From JAHJTW01 sp964545545 (GTDB lineage Bacteria; Krumholzibacteriota; Krumholzibacteriia; LZORAL124-64-63): a stretch of 11,827 bases of DNA. Shown here one piece after another: positions 1-6,785 of the stretch. Positions within the stretch are counted from its first letter, which is position 1. Every line of letters begins with the position of its first letter. Made by a program: the position numbers and the translations under genes. Where the stretch lies: positions 1-11,827 of the forward strand of contig CAZJGK010000088.1 of assembly GCA_964545545.1 (NCBI GenBank), written 5' to 3'. The notes beneath the pieces were generated by a model, which searched no databases, was not told the origin of the DNA, and saw only the letters and a program-made list of their open reading frames with translations.

Positions 1-1422
1 CATTTGCATTTCGAAGTGCGCGATGGTCAGGAGAATCCCGTGAATCCGCTGGATCAGGGGTTTGCCGTTCCCGACACTTTTCCGCCGGTCATCTCCGCCG
101 TGCATGCGGTTCCCATGGCGCCGGACGCCACCTGCGACGGCCGCGCAGGCATCATGATGTTCGGTGATCCCGATCGGGGCGCCTTGCCCGACACGATTCC
201 CCCTTTGCATGTCGATGGGCCGGTGGCCTTCACCGCTCGGATCGTTGATCGCGGAGATATCCGCGGGTACCGGCTGGAACCTTTCCTGTTGACCGTGTCC
301 CTGGACGGCCGTGAAGTCTATCGCGCCCGCAACACGAGGTTCTCTTTTGCCGCCGTCAGCAGGCAGCATCTGGAATGGTTCGACGGGTTTTCACCACGCG
401 AACGCTGGTTGTTCAAGCGAGCGGGTGTGGATATTCCCGACCGGGAAGGGACACCCTGGCCGTGGGGGCCCGCGGGCCGGGGCCTGACCCCGGGGCCCCA
501 TGAACTGGTGATCAAGGCGGAGGATCATGCCGGGGGACAGGCCACGGTGGTCCTGCCTATCGAGGCCGGTGAGACGGCCGGGGGACAGGCTTCCGCCTGG
601 CTGCCCGCGCAGGCCTACGCCGAAGAAGGTGAGGGCGGACAGGGGTCAACCCCCTGCCCGTGGAATCCCTTCTTCGATCCGGACTGCCACGCTGCCGGTT
701 TCGCGAAGATTGCCCTGAAGCCCCAAGACGGCGCTCCCGTCCTGCAGGCAACCACCTTGTGGGCGCGGCCCTGGGTGGTGCCGGGCGCGGCCCTGGTCCA
801 GGCCCTGGCCCAGCATCTGGAACCGACCTCCTGGGCCGGGGAGTTCCGGGCGGGGGACTGGCTCATCGAATCCGCCGTGCCTGTGGACATGCCGTCGGGG
901 CAAGTTCTCCACCGGGAGCTGCCGGCAAACGAATGGACCTATGCCAGGGCTTATCGCTGGGACGGGAACAACTGGGTGGATCCCAGCCCCCTGCTGGCAG
1001 CGGACAATCCGGACGGCGACCACGGCGGTGCTCCCCGCTTGCGGCTGGCGGATCTCGGTCGGTATGCCGTTTTTCTGGATCACACCCCGCCGCGGATCAG
1101 TACCGGCGGGCACCCCGGTTCGGCCCTGATCATCGGATCCGGGCCTGCGGCGACGGTGCCCGGTGTCACGCCCGGCCCCTGGGAGGTGTTTCCCCTGGAG
1201 TACCGGGAACAGGGTTCGGGGGTCGATCCCAGTGCCATCACCGCGACCCTTGACGGCCGGGCCTTGGTGGTGGAACCGGATATGCCGCGGCAACGGCTTC
1301 TGGTGGAGTTGCCGGCGGACACGGCCGCCGGGTCGCATTTGCTTGAAGTAAAACTTCAAGATGAGTGCGAAAATAGATCCACGACAATGGTTTACCTCGA
1401 TTGTCGCCTCGGCAAGAAGTGA
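1..1422 (+). CDS. M23-family metallopeptidase, C-terminal part (5' truncated by window edge)
   Basis: The frame is open from base 1, where the codons read HLHFEVR followed by DGQENPVNPL. This is the C-terminal end of an M23 (LytM/peptidase M23, lysostaphin-type) zinc domain: the HxH pair carries a metal/catalytic histidine, and 'NP(L)' normally ends the domain. The catalytic N-terminal part and signal peptide lie outside the window. About 455 further residues follow, much longer than a bare M23 protein. They look like Ig/beta-sandwich modules: 'DTFPPVISAV' near residue 27, a low-complexity Ala/Gly/Gln linker near 178-215, 'DHTPPRIS' near 360, and a final beta-rich module to the stop. Cysteines at 'CPW...PDC' and 'DEC...LDC' could form disulfides, which fits an exported protein. 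M23 enzymes cut peptidoglycan cross-bridges; some are inactive regulators. The TTG at base 4 is not a believable start because it lies inside the HxH motif. Family assignment is good; substrate and activity are unknown. Confidence 0.85.
   Translation, partial: HLHFEVRDGQENPVNPLDQGFAVPDTFPPVISAVHAVPMAPDATCDGRAGIMMFGDPDRGALPDTIPPLHVDGPVAFTARIVDRGDIRGYRLEPFLLTVSLDGREVYRARNTRFSFAAVSRQHLEWFDGFSPRERWLFKRAGVDIPDREGTPWPWGPAGRGLTPGPHELVIKAEDHAGGQATVVLPIEAGETAGGQASAWLPAQAYAEEGEGGQGSTPCPWNPFFDPDCHAAGFAKIALKPQDGAPVLQATTLWARPWVVPGAALVQALAQHLEPTSWAGEFRAGDWLIESAVPVDMPSGQVLHRELPANEWTYARAYRWDGNNWVDPSPLLAADNPDGDHGGAPRLRLADLGRYAVFLDHTPPRISTGGHPGSALIIGSGPAATVPGVTPGPWEVFPLEYREQGSGVDPSAITATLDGRALVVEPDMPRQRLLVELPADTAAGSHLLEVKLQDECENRSTTMVYLDCRLGKK
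1342..1360. repeat. perfect 8-bp inverted repeat near the end of the M23 gene
   Basis: CTTGAAGT (1342-1349), a loop of AAA, then ACTTCAAG (1353-1360) pair perfectly. The hairpin lies inside the coding frame, about 60 bases before the stop, in a locally AT-richer patch. No T-run follows, so it is not a standard terminator. It may affect mRNA stability or be chance. Confidence 0.5.
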
Positions 1423-1452
1423 AGGTGAAGGCCCATGGCGGGTGGGACGGGG

Positions 1453-1513
1453 CGTCAGGCCCTCCGCCTGGACGGTGGCCAGGGGCAGGATGCCCTGGAA
1501 TGTTGTTGATTGT
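1453..1513 (+). terminator. tandem hairpins downstream of the M23 gene, candidate terminator
   Basis: Two GC-rich hairpins follow the M23 stop by 30 bases. The first pairs 1453-1459 with 1467-1474 and has one bulged G. The second pairs CCAGGGGCA (1479-1487) with TGCCCTGG (1491-1498), with one bulged G and a three-base loop. The following AATGTTGTTGATTGT is only moderately T-rich, so factor-independent termination would be imperfect. The position between two functionally unrelated genes, and upstream of a promoter, supports a terminator role. Confidence 0.4.
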
Positions 1514-1557
1514 CCGGGGTCGGGGTTGAAATTTTCCCGGGATCTTGGCCGAACCGG

Positions 1558-1586
1558 TTGTGCCTCCTCTTCGGCCCTGTTATGCT
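1558..1586 (+). promoter_or_regulatory. extended -10 sigma-70-type promoter for dnaE
   Basis: A -35 box TTGTGC (1558-1563) is separated by exactly 17 bases from TATGCT (1581-1586). The -10 box is preceded by TG and one base (1578-1580), the extended -10 form. Transcription would start near 1593, giving dnaE a leader of about 50 bases if ATG 1644 is used. Rated on match and position only. Confidence 0.5.
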
Positions 1587-1643
1587 GTCTAGCCAGTATT
1601 GTCAGCCATTGTTTTCGTCGCCCGCATCCAACGGACCTTGTCC

Positions 1644-4600
1644 ATGAAAACGCTTCCTGCACAGTTCGTGCATCTGCATAACCATTCCCATTATTCCCTG
1701 CTGGACGGGGCCATGAAGTGTGGAGCCATGGCCCAGCGGGCGGCCGATTATGGGCAGCCGGCCCTGGCTTTGACCGACCACGGCAACATGTTCGGCGCGG
1801 TGGATTTCTACAAGCAATGCACCCGGCTGGGCGTCAAACCCATCCTGGGCATGGAGGCCTACGTTACCCGTGACCGGTTTGACCACAATCCGGACAAGGT
1901 CAAGAACCGCAGTTTCCACATGGTGCTGCTGGCTCGCAACGAGGCCGGTTACCGCAACCTGGTCAAGCTGTCGTCCAAGGGTTTTCTGGAGGGATTCTAC
2001 TACCGTCCCCGTATCGACCGCGACCTTCTGGCCATGCATAGCGAGGGTCTGATCGGGCTGACCGCCTGCATGAGCGGCGAACCCAACTGGTATTTGCGCC
2101 AGGGCAATGTCGCCGGGGCCATCGAGGCGGCCGCCGCCTACCGGGATATCCTGGGCCGCGACAACTATTTCCTGGAAATCCAGAATCACGGTCTCGAGGA
2201 GGAGGCCAAGATCCGGCAGCTGATGCCCCAGGTCGCCCGGGAAACGGGCCTGGGCATCATCGCCACCAACGATTGCCATTTCCTGGACCGGGCCCATTTC
2301 GAAGCCCACGATATTCTGCTGGCCATCCAGACCGGCAAGACCCTTGACGATCCCGGCCGCTGGCGCAGCAATACGCCCGAGGTCTATTTCAAATCCACCC
2401 CGCAGATGCTCGATCTTTTTCAGGACTGGCCCGAAGCCGTGGAGAATACCCTGCGCGTGGCCGACCGGGTGGATTTCGAACTGGAGCTGGGCAAACTCCT
2501 GTTGCCCGCCTTCCCCATACCGGAGGGATTTTCCGGGCCCGATGATTACCTGGAGCACCTGGCGCGGGAAGGGTTGCCCAAGCGGTATCCCCGCGTCACT
2601 CCCGAACTGACCGCGCGCCTGGATTACGAGCTTGGCATCATCCGGCAGACCGGCTATGCGGGCTACTTCCTGATCGTCTGGGATTTCATCGACGCCGCGC
2701 GCCGCATGAACATTCCGGTGGGGCCCGGCCGCGGTTCCGCCGCCGGCAGCCTGGTCTGCTACTGCATGGCCATCACGGACATCGACCCCATTCGCCACAA
2801 GCTGCTGTTCGAACGTTTCCTGAATCCCGAACGGATCTCCATGCCCGATATCGACGTGGACTTCTGCTTCGAGAAACGGGGCGAGGTCATCGATTATGTG
2901 GCCCGGAAGTACGGACGCGAAAACGTTTCCCAGATCATCACCTTCGGGACCATGGCCGCCCGGGCGGTGATCAAGGACGTGGCCCGGGTGCTGGATTTCA
3001 GTTTCAACGAGAGCGACCGGATCAGCAAACTGGTGCCCGAGGAAGTCGGGATCACCCTTCAAAAAGCCCTCGAAGAGGCGCCGGGCCTCAAGGAGGTGGC
3101 GCAGGAATCCGAGCTGCACGCGAAGCTCATGCGCAATGCGCTCGTGCTCGAGGGTTTGAACCGCAACACCGGCATCCACGCCGCCGGCGTGCTGATCACC
3201 CCGAGCCCCCTGATCGATCATGCGCCGCTGTACAAGTCCAGCAAGGGCGACATCACCGTCCAGTTCGACATGAAGATGAGCGAGGCCCTGGGCCTGCTGA
3301 AGATGGATTTCCTCGGTCTGCGCACCCTGACGGTGATCGGCAAGGCGCTCGACCTGATCGCCGAGGGCACCGGCCGTCGTATGAGCGCCCACGAGATCCC
3401 CACGGATGATCCCAAGACCTTCGCGTTGCTTCAGCAGGGCCGTACGGTGGGGGTTTTCCAGCTCGAGAGCAGCGGCATGCAGGAGCTGGTCCGCAAGATG
3501 GCCCCCACCTGCTGGGACGACATCACCGCCATCTGCGCCCTCTATCGGCCCGGGCCGCTGGGCGCGGACATGGACAAGGTCTATGTCGAACGTAAGCACG
3601 GGCGCATGAAGGTCACCTACAAGGAACCGGTTCTCGAGTCCATCCTGAAGGACACCTACGGGGTGATTCTGTATCAGGAGCAGGTCATGCAGATCGCCTC
3701 GGCCATGGGCGGGTTCACCATGGGCGAGGCCGACACCCTGCGCAAGGCCATGGGCAAGAAGAACAAGAAAATGATGGCCGAGATGAAGGTCAAGTTCCTC
3801 GACGGAGCCAAGACCCAGGGGTTCGACCAGAAGGTGGCCCGTGAAGTCTACGAGGAAATGGAATTCTTCGCCCAGTACGGTTTCAACAAGAGCCACAGCG
3901 CGGCCTATGCGCTGCTGTCGATCCAGACCGCGTGGCTGAAGGCGAATCACCCCGCGGAATTCATGGCCGCGACCATGACTTCGGAAATGCGCAAGGCCGA
4001 GCGTGTGACCCAGCTCATCGACGAGGTCAAGGCGCTGGGACTGAAGATCTGTCCGCCCGACATCAACCTGCCGCGGGCGGAGTTCACCGTGCGGGGTGGC
4101 GATGTCGTGTTCGGATTGGGCGCCATCAAGGGTGTCGGCAGCGCGGCCATCGAGGCCGTGGGCCAGATCCACGCCGATCTGGGCCGGGATTTCACGGACC
4201 TGTTCGACTTTGTGGAACATGTGGAACTGCAGAAGGTCAATCGCAAGGTTCTGGAAGGACTGATCAATGCCGGGGCCATGGATGGGTTTCCCGGGCACCG
4301 TCGGCAACTGCTGGCGAATCTGGATCGCGCGCTGGCCTACGGCCAGAAGGTGTCCCGGGATCGGGCCGGGGGACAGGCTTCGTTGTTCGGTGGCGGGGGT
4401 GTGACCGCGGCCCTCAAACCCACCCTGCTGGAGACCGAACCCTTTGATCCGTTGGTGAAGCTGAGCCTGGAGCGCAAGGCCGTCGGATTTTTCCTGTCCG
4501 GACACCCCTTTCAGGAATACAACGAACTGATCGCCTCCCTGACGACCCAGACCACCGGTGGGGCTCATCTGCTCCGGGAGGGGGCCTGGGTGGACCTGGT

Positions 4601-5273
4601 GGGGGTCATCACCAGCCACACCAAACATCGCGACCGCAACAAGCGAATCTATGCCCGGGCACATTTCGAGGACGAGAGCGGCGTCATCGGCCTGGTGGTC
4701 TATTCCCGGCTCTATCAGGAGGCAAGGGACCTGGTGGAAAGCGATTCCATCCTGGTCGTGGGGGGGCGGGTGCAGGTCCGGGGTGATGAGGTGCGGGAAA
4801 TCGTGGTCGACCGGATCACGCGGATCGACGAGGTGCTTGGCTGCTGGGTTCGCGAATGTTTCCTGGATCTTGAACTGGACGCGGCCGGCCCCGCCGGCGT
4901 GGGGGCACTGGGGCAGATCTTCGCTGACTTTCGGGAGCCCGTTCCCCTGGGACCCCTGGCCGCCGTCGGCGCAACCAGGGATGAGGAGGAAGGCGCGGCG
5001 GTGCCCGGAGCTCAGCCTCCGTCCGGCACCGTCGGAGATCCCGATGATCCTGATGCGCCCGCATCCGTGATTTATGCGAATCCGGTGCCCATGGTGATCC
5101 AGGTGGAGAGGGACGGCCGCAGATGGTTGTTGAAATCCGGGGCCCGCAACCTCACCTTGACCCTGGGGTGCCTGCGCCGTTTACGCAAACTGCCCGGCGT
5201 GCGCAGTATCAGGATGCGCGCGCAATTGCCCGCCCCACCGGAACCGCGCCGGAGGTTTGTCGGCCGGGCTTGA
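1644..5273 (+). CDS. dnaE: DNA polymerase III subunit alpha
   Basis: Replicative polymerase (family C), 1209 residues, slightly longer than E. coli DnaE (1160). The order is: an N-terminal PHP domain (about 8-290) with HLHNHSHYSLLDG, TDHGN (44-48), GMEAYV and TNDCHF (about 209-213); then the palm with GPGRGSAAG and PDIDVDF, where D402 and D404 match E. coli D401 and D403, and KMDFLG with D555. YRPGPL, YQEQVM and FNKSHSAAYA follow in fingers and thumb. A helix-hairpin-helix motif FGLGAIKGVG lies at 823-832. The beta-clamp-binding pentapeptide QASLF is at 911-915, and an OB fold at about 980-1060. The C-terminal part (about 1061-1209) is the usual region for contact with the clamp loader but has no sharp motif. 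ATG 1644 is chosen because the distance to FVHL matches the family. A TTG at 1599 would add 15 unlike residues close to the predicted transcription start. No clear Shine-Dalgarno precedes 1644. accA follows after 100 bases. Confidence 0.97.
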   Translation: MKTLPAQFVHLHNHSHYSLLDGAMKCGAMAQRAADYGQPALALTDHGNMFGAVDFYKQCTRLGVKPILGMEAYVTRDRFDHNPDKVKNRSFHMVLLARNEAGYRNLVKLSSKGFLEGFYYRPRIDRDLLAMHSEGLIGLTACMSGEPNWYLRQGNVAGAIEAAAAYRDILGRDNYFLEIQNHGLEEEAKIRQLMPQVARETGLGIIATNDCHFLDRAHFEAHDILLAIQTGKTLDDPGRWRSNTPEVYFKSTPQMLDLFQDWPEAVENTLRVADRVDFELELGKLLLPAFPIPEGFSGPDDYLEHLAREGLPKRYPRVTPELTARLDYELGIIRQTGYAGYFLIVWDFIDAARRMNIPVGPGRGSAAGSLVCYCMAITDIDPIRHKLLFERFLNPERISMPDIDVDFCFEKRGEVIDYVARKYGRENVSQIITFGTMAARAVIKDVARVLDFSFNESDRISKLVPEEVGITLQKALEEAPGLKEVAQESELHAKLMRNALVLEGLNRNTGIHAAGVLITPSPLIDHAPLYKSSKGDITVQFDMKMSEALGLLKMDFLGLRTLTVIGKALDLIAEGTGRRMSAHEIPTDDPKTFALLQQGRTVGVFQLESSGMQELVRKMAPTCWDDITAICALYRPGPLGADMDKVYVERKHGRMKVTYKEPVLESILKDTYGVILYQEQVMQIASAMGGFTMGEADTLRKAMGKKNKKMMAEMKVKFLDGAKTQGFDQKVAREVYEEMEFFAQYGFNKSHSAAYALLSIQTAWLKANHPAEFMAATMTSEMRKAERVTQLIDEVKALGLKICPPDINLPRAEFTVRGGDVVFGLGAIKGVGSAAIEAVGQIHADLGRDFTDLFDFVEHVELQKVNRKVLEGLINAGAMDGFPGHRRQLLANLDRALAYGQKVSRDRAGGQASLFGGGGVTAALKPTLLETEPFDPLVKLSLERKAVGFFLSGHPFQEYNELIASLTTQTTGGAHLLREGAWVDLVGVITSHTKHRDRNKRIYARAHFEDESGVIGLVVYSRLYQEARDLVESDSILVVGGRVQVRGDEVREIVVDRITRIDEVLGCWVRECFLDLELDAAGPAGVGALGQIFADFREPVPLGPLAAVGATRDEEEGAAVPGAQPPSGTVGDPDDPDAPASVIYANPVPMVIQVERDGRRWLLKSGARNLTLTLGCLRRLRKLPGVRSIRMRAQLPAPPEPRRRFVGRA

Positions 5274-5298
5274 CAGAGCCTGCGGTGCGTGCCTAACT
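5270..5298 (+). promoter_or_regulatory. candidate accA promoter overlapping the dnaE stop
   Basis: A perfect TTGACA (5270-5275) includes the dnaE TGA stop. Seventeen bases on is CTAACT (5293-5298), a poor -10 box but preceded by TG and one base (5290-5292) as in extended -10 promoters. This would give a 70-base accA leader. The -35 is convincing, the -10 is not. Confidence 0.3.
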
Positions 5299-5301
5299 CC
5301 A

Positions 5302-5321
5302 GGTTTCCCAGTTTGGAAGCC
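5302..5321 (+). other. hairpin in the dnaE-accA spacer
   Basis: GGTTTCC (5302-5308) pairs with GGAAGCC (5315-5321) over seven positions with one G-T wobble and a six-base loop. No T-run follows, so it is not an intrinsic terminator. It would sit in the accA leader. Function unknown. Confidence 0.3.
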
Positions 5322-5363
5322 GTCGGTCGAGCGGCCATGTCCGCCCAGCGCTTTTTGCACAGC

Positions 5364-5368
5364 GAGGT
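5364..5368 (+). promoter_or_regulatory. ribosome binding site deciding the accA start
   Basis: GAGGT sits six bases before ATG 5374. It favours this start over upstream in-frame codons, which would add residues unlike AccA. Confidence 0.6.
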
Positions 5369-5373
5369 CAGTG

Positions 5374-6351
5374 ATGGACTGGAAGAAAAAGGGTGTGTGG
5401 CTGGATTTCGAGATGCCGTTGGTGGAACTCGAGGAGCAGATCCATACCCTTCAGGAATCGGCTGCGGTACGCGGCGTTGATGTCGCCGAGGAGATCGCCC
5501 GGCTGCGGGACAAAGCGGCCAAGATGGGTGAAGATGTCTTTTCCCGGCTCGAACCGTGGCAACGGGTGCAACTGGCGAGGCATCCCCGCCGGCCGACCAC
5601 CCTGGATTACATCCATGACATGTGCAGCGAATTCACCGAACTGCACGGCGACCGGATGTTCCGCGACGATGAAGCCATCGTGGGCGGGTTTGCCTGGCTG
5701 GGTGGACGGCCCATCATGATCATCGGGCACCAGAAGGGGCGCGACACCAAGAGCAACATCCGCCGGAATTTCGGCATGGCCCACCCCGAAGGCTATCGCA
5801 AGGCCTTACGTCTGATGGACATGGCCGCCCGCTTCCAGCGACCCGTGTTGACCTTGATCGACACTCCGGGCGCCTATCCGGGCGTGGGTGCCGAAGAGCG
5901 TGGCCAGGCGGAAGCCATCGCGCGCAATCTGCGGGAAATGGCGGCTCTCCCGGTTCCCATTATCTGCGTGGTGACCGGAGAGGGAGGCAGCGGGGGCGCC
6001 CTGGCCCTCGGCGTCGGGGACAGGATCCTGATGCTGGAAAACAGTATCTACTCGGTTATCAGTCCTGAAGGTTGCGCGGCCATCCTGTGGCGGGATCCCG
6101 CCAAGAGCAAGGAAGCGGCCAAGAACATGAAACTAACCGCGGCCGACGCCCTAAAATTTGAGGTCATCGACGCCATCCTGCCTGAACCGTTGGGCGGGGC
6201 GCATCGTGATCCCCAGGCCATGGCCCTGCAGATTCGCGTATCGGTTCTTGAGCAACTTGCCAAGCTGGACAATCTGGACCCGGACCAGTTGCGCGATCAG
6301 CGTCTGCAAAAATTTCTCAAGATGGGGATTTATAACGAGGCAGGCCGCTAA
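5374..6351 (+). CDS. accA: acetyl-CoA carboxylase carboxyltransferase subunit alpha
   Basis: AccA pairs with AccD in an alpha2beta2 carboxyltransferase that moves the carboxyl group from carboxy-biotin on AccB to acetyl-CoA, giving malonyl-CoA, the first committed step of fatty-acid synthesis in the cytoplasm. The product has 325 residues, close to the 319 of E. coli. A charged helical N-terminus (DFEMPLVELEEQIHTLQ) precedes the crotonase-like core. The core shows TLDYI, ELHGDR and GRDTKSNI, then TPGAYPG at 164-170 and GEGGSGGALALG from 202; the glycine-rich segments form the oxyanion and CoA-binding sites. ISPEGCAAILW and the C-terminal helix LRDQRLQKFLKMG are also typical. No accD is in the window. 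dnaE lies 100 bases upstream, an order also found in E. coli, so read-through is likely in addition to any promoter at 5270. Confidence 0.97.
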   Translation: MDWKKKGVWLDFEMPLVELEEQIHTLQESAAVRGVDVAEEIARLRDKAAKMGEDVFSRLEPWQRVQLARHPRRPTTLDYIHDMCSEFTELHGDRMFRDDEAIVGGFAWLGGRPIMIIGHQKGRDTKSNIRRNFGMAHPEGYRKALRLMDMAARFQRPVLTLIDTPGAYPGVGAEERGQAEAIARNLREMAALPVPIICVVTGEGGSGGALALGVGDRILMLENSIYSVISPEGCAAILWRDPAKSKEAAKNMKLTAADALKFEVIDAILPEPLGGAHRDPQAMALQIRVSVLEQLAKLDNLDPDQLRDQRLQKFLKMGIYNEAGR

Positions 6352-6364
6352 ATAGGAATGTGCC

Positions 6365-6393
6365 TTGACCAAGGCGTGGAATTTTGGTAATAT
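6365..6393 (+). promoter_or_regulatory. promoter P1 downstream of accA (extended -10)
   Basis: TTGACC (6365-6370) and TAATAT (6388-6393) are 17 bases apart, with TG and one base (6385-6387) just before the -10 box. Transcription would start near 6400, upstream of a terminator-like hairpin at 6436. An imperfect dyad (TTGGTAA at 6384-6390 against TTACTGCCAA at 6396-6405) covers the -10 box and start site and could be an operator. The match is good; use is not shown. Confidence 0.45.
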
Positions 6394-6435
6394 CCTTACT
6401 GCCAACCTTTCCGATAATCCCATGATTCCGCCCGG

Positions 6436-6474
6436 CCGGTCCCGGCACTCAGGTGCGTGGGTCCGGTTTTCTTT
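6436..6474 (+). terminator. intrinsic-terminator-like hairpin with T-rich tail
   Basis: CCGG-T-CCC (6436-6443) pairs with GGG-T-CCGG (6459-6466) across a T-T mismatch. An inner CAC/GTG stem closes a TCAG loop at 6449-6452, and the tail is TTTTCTTT (6467-6474). It can end accA transcription. Because promoter P1 lies upstream of it, it could also act as an attenuator, or end a short RNA of about 75 bases. Confidence 0.55.
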
Positions 6475-6495
6475 GTCCGGCAGTAAATTAGGCTG

Positions 6496-6524
6496 TTCCC
6501 AGGCTCTGGTTCGCATATTATGAT
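6496..6524 (+). promoter_or_regulatory. promoter P2 for the Trm112-like gene and following genes
   Basis: TTCCCA (6496-6501, four of six matches) is 17 bases from TATGAT (6519-6524, five of six). An overlapping TATTAT at 6516-6521 is an alternative -10 box with a poorer -35. The start would be near 6531, with a 40-base leader containing a strong ribosome site. Confidence 0.4.
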
Positions 6525-6555
6525 GGGCGTGTCCGCTGAAAATGAACACGCTCAT

Positions 6556-6563
6556 GAGGAGAG
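6556..6563 (+). promoter_or_regulatory. strong Shine-Dalgarno fixing the start of the Trm112-like gene
   Basis: GAGGAGAG, with core AGGAG at 6557-6561, lies nine bases before ATG 6571. It rules out the earlier in-frame ATGs at 6520 and 6523, which overlap the predicted -10 box. Confidence 0.75.
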
Positions 6564-6570
6564 ATTGCGC

Positions 6571-6780
6571 ATGCTTGACCCCAAGCTTCTGGAAATCCTG
6601 GCCTGTCCCGCCTGTCGTGGCCCTGTTGTTCCCGACGCCGACCATCAATGGTTGTATTGCCGCGCCTGCTCCCTCAAGTACCGGGTGCAGGACGGAATTC
6701 CCATCATGCTGATTGATGAGGCCGAGAAGTGGGATCCTGCCGATCCCGCCGTGGACACCACACCAGGATCCGGGGAGTAG
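6571..6780 (+). CDS. Trm112/YcaR-family zinc-ribbon protein
   Basis: A 69-residue protein beginning MLDPKLLEILACPACRGPV. Two cysteine pairs, CPAC (12-15) and CRAC (30-33), form a zinc ribbon. The DGIPIML segment (41-47) completes the Trm112p-like fold, the same family as E. coli YcaR. In eukaryotes and archaea Trm112 activates methyltransferases acting on tRNA, rRNA and release factors. Bacterial small homologues are widespread and their partner is mostly unknown, so no specific function is claimed. The length matches stand-alone bacterial members, with an acidic/Pro-rich tail after residue 50. The next gene starts five bases after the stop, which implies translational coupling. A few extra upstream codons are possible but less likely given the ribosome site. 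Confidence 0.9.
   Translation: MLDPKLLEILACPACRGPVVPDADHQWLYCRACSLKYRVQDGIPIMLIDEAEKWDPADPAVDTTPGSGE
6772..6777 (+). promoter_or_regulatory. ribosome binding site for the porU-like fusion gene
   Basis: GGGGAG lies eight bases before ATG 6786, within the last codons of the Trm112-like gene. A second G-run (6780-6783) is too close to serve ATG 6786. GTG 6783 is an in-frame alternative one codon earlier. Confidence 0.5.
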
Positions 6781-6785
6781 GGGTG

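Noticed and set aside
646..1662. 338-codon minus-strand open frame covering the M23 3' end and spacer
   Set aside because: No motif, Arg/Gln/Gly-rich, mostly antisense to a supported gene.
1361..1681. 106-codon plus-strand open frame bridging the M23 end and dnaE start
   Set aside because: No ribosome site. It overlaps both real genes, the hairpins and the promoter, and the product has no recognisable feature.
1602..4664. 1020-codon open frame on the minus strand
   Set aside because: It lies wholly opposite dnaE, has no recognisable domain, and is His/Gly/Gln-rich as expected from the reverse complement of GC-biased codons.
5257..5373. Upstream extension of accA beginning inside dnaE
   Set aside because: The added residues do not resemble AccA, and a proper Shine-Dalgarno precedes ATG 5374.
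6520..6570. Upstream ATGs (6520, 6523) for the Trm112-like gene
   Set aside because: They overlap the predicted -10 box and lack a ribosome site; ATG 6571 has a strong one and gives the usual family N-terminus.
6729..6785. GTG 6729 as the start of the porU-like fusion gene
   Set aside because: It lies deep inside the Trm112-like gene and would add an Arg/His-rich stretch before the membrane domain; ATG 6786 gives MCLFTHF, the expected start of the membrane family.
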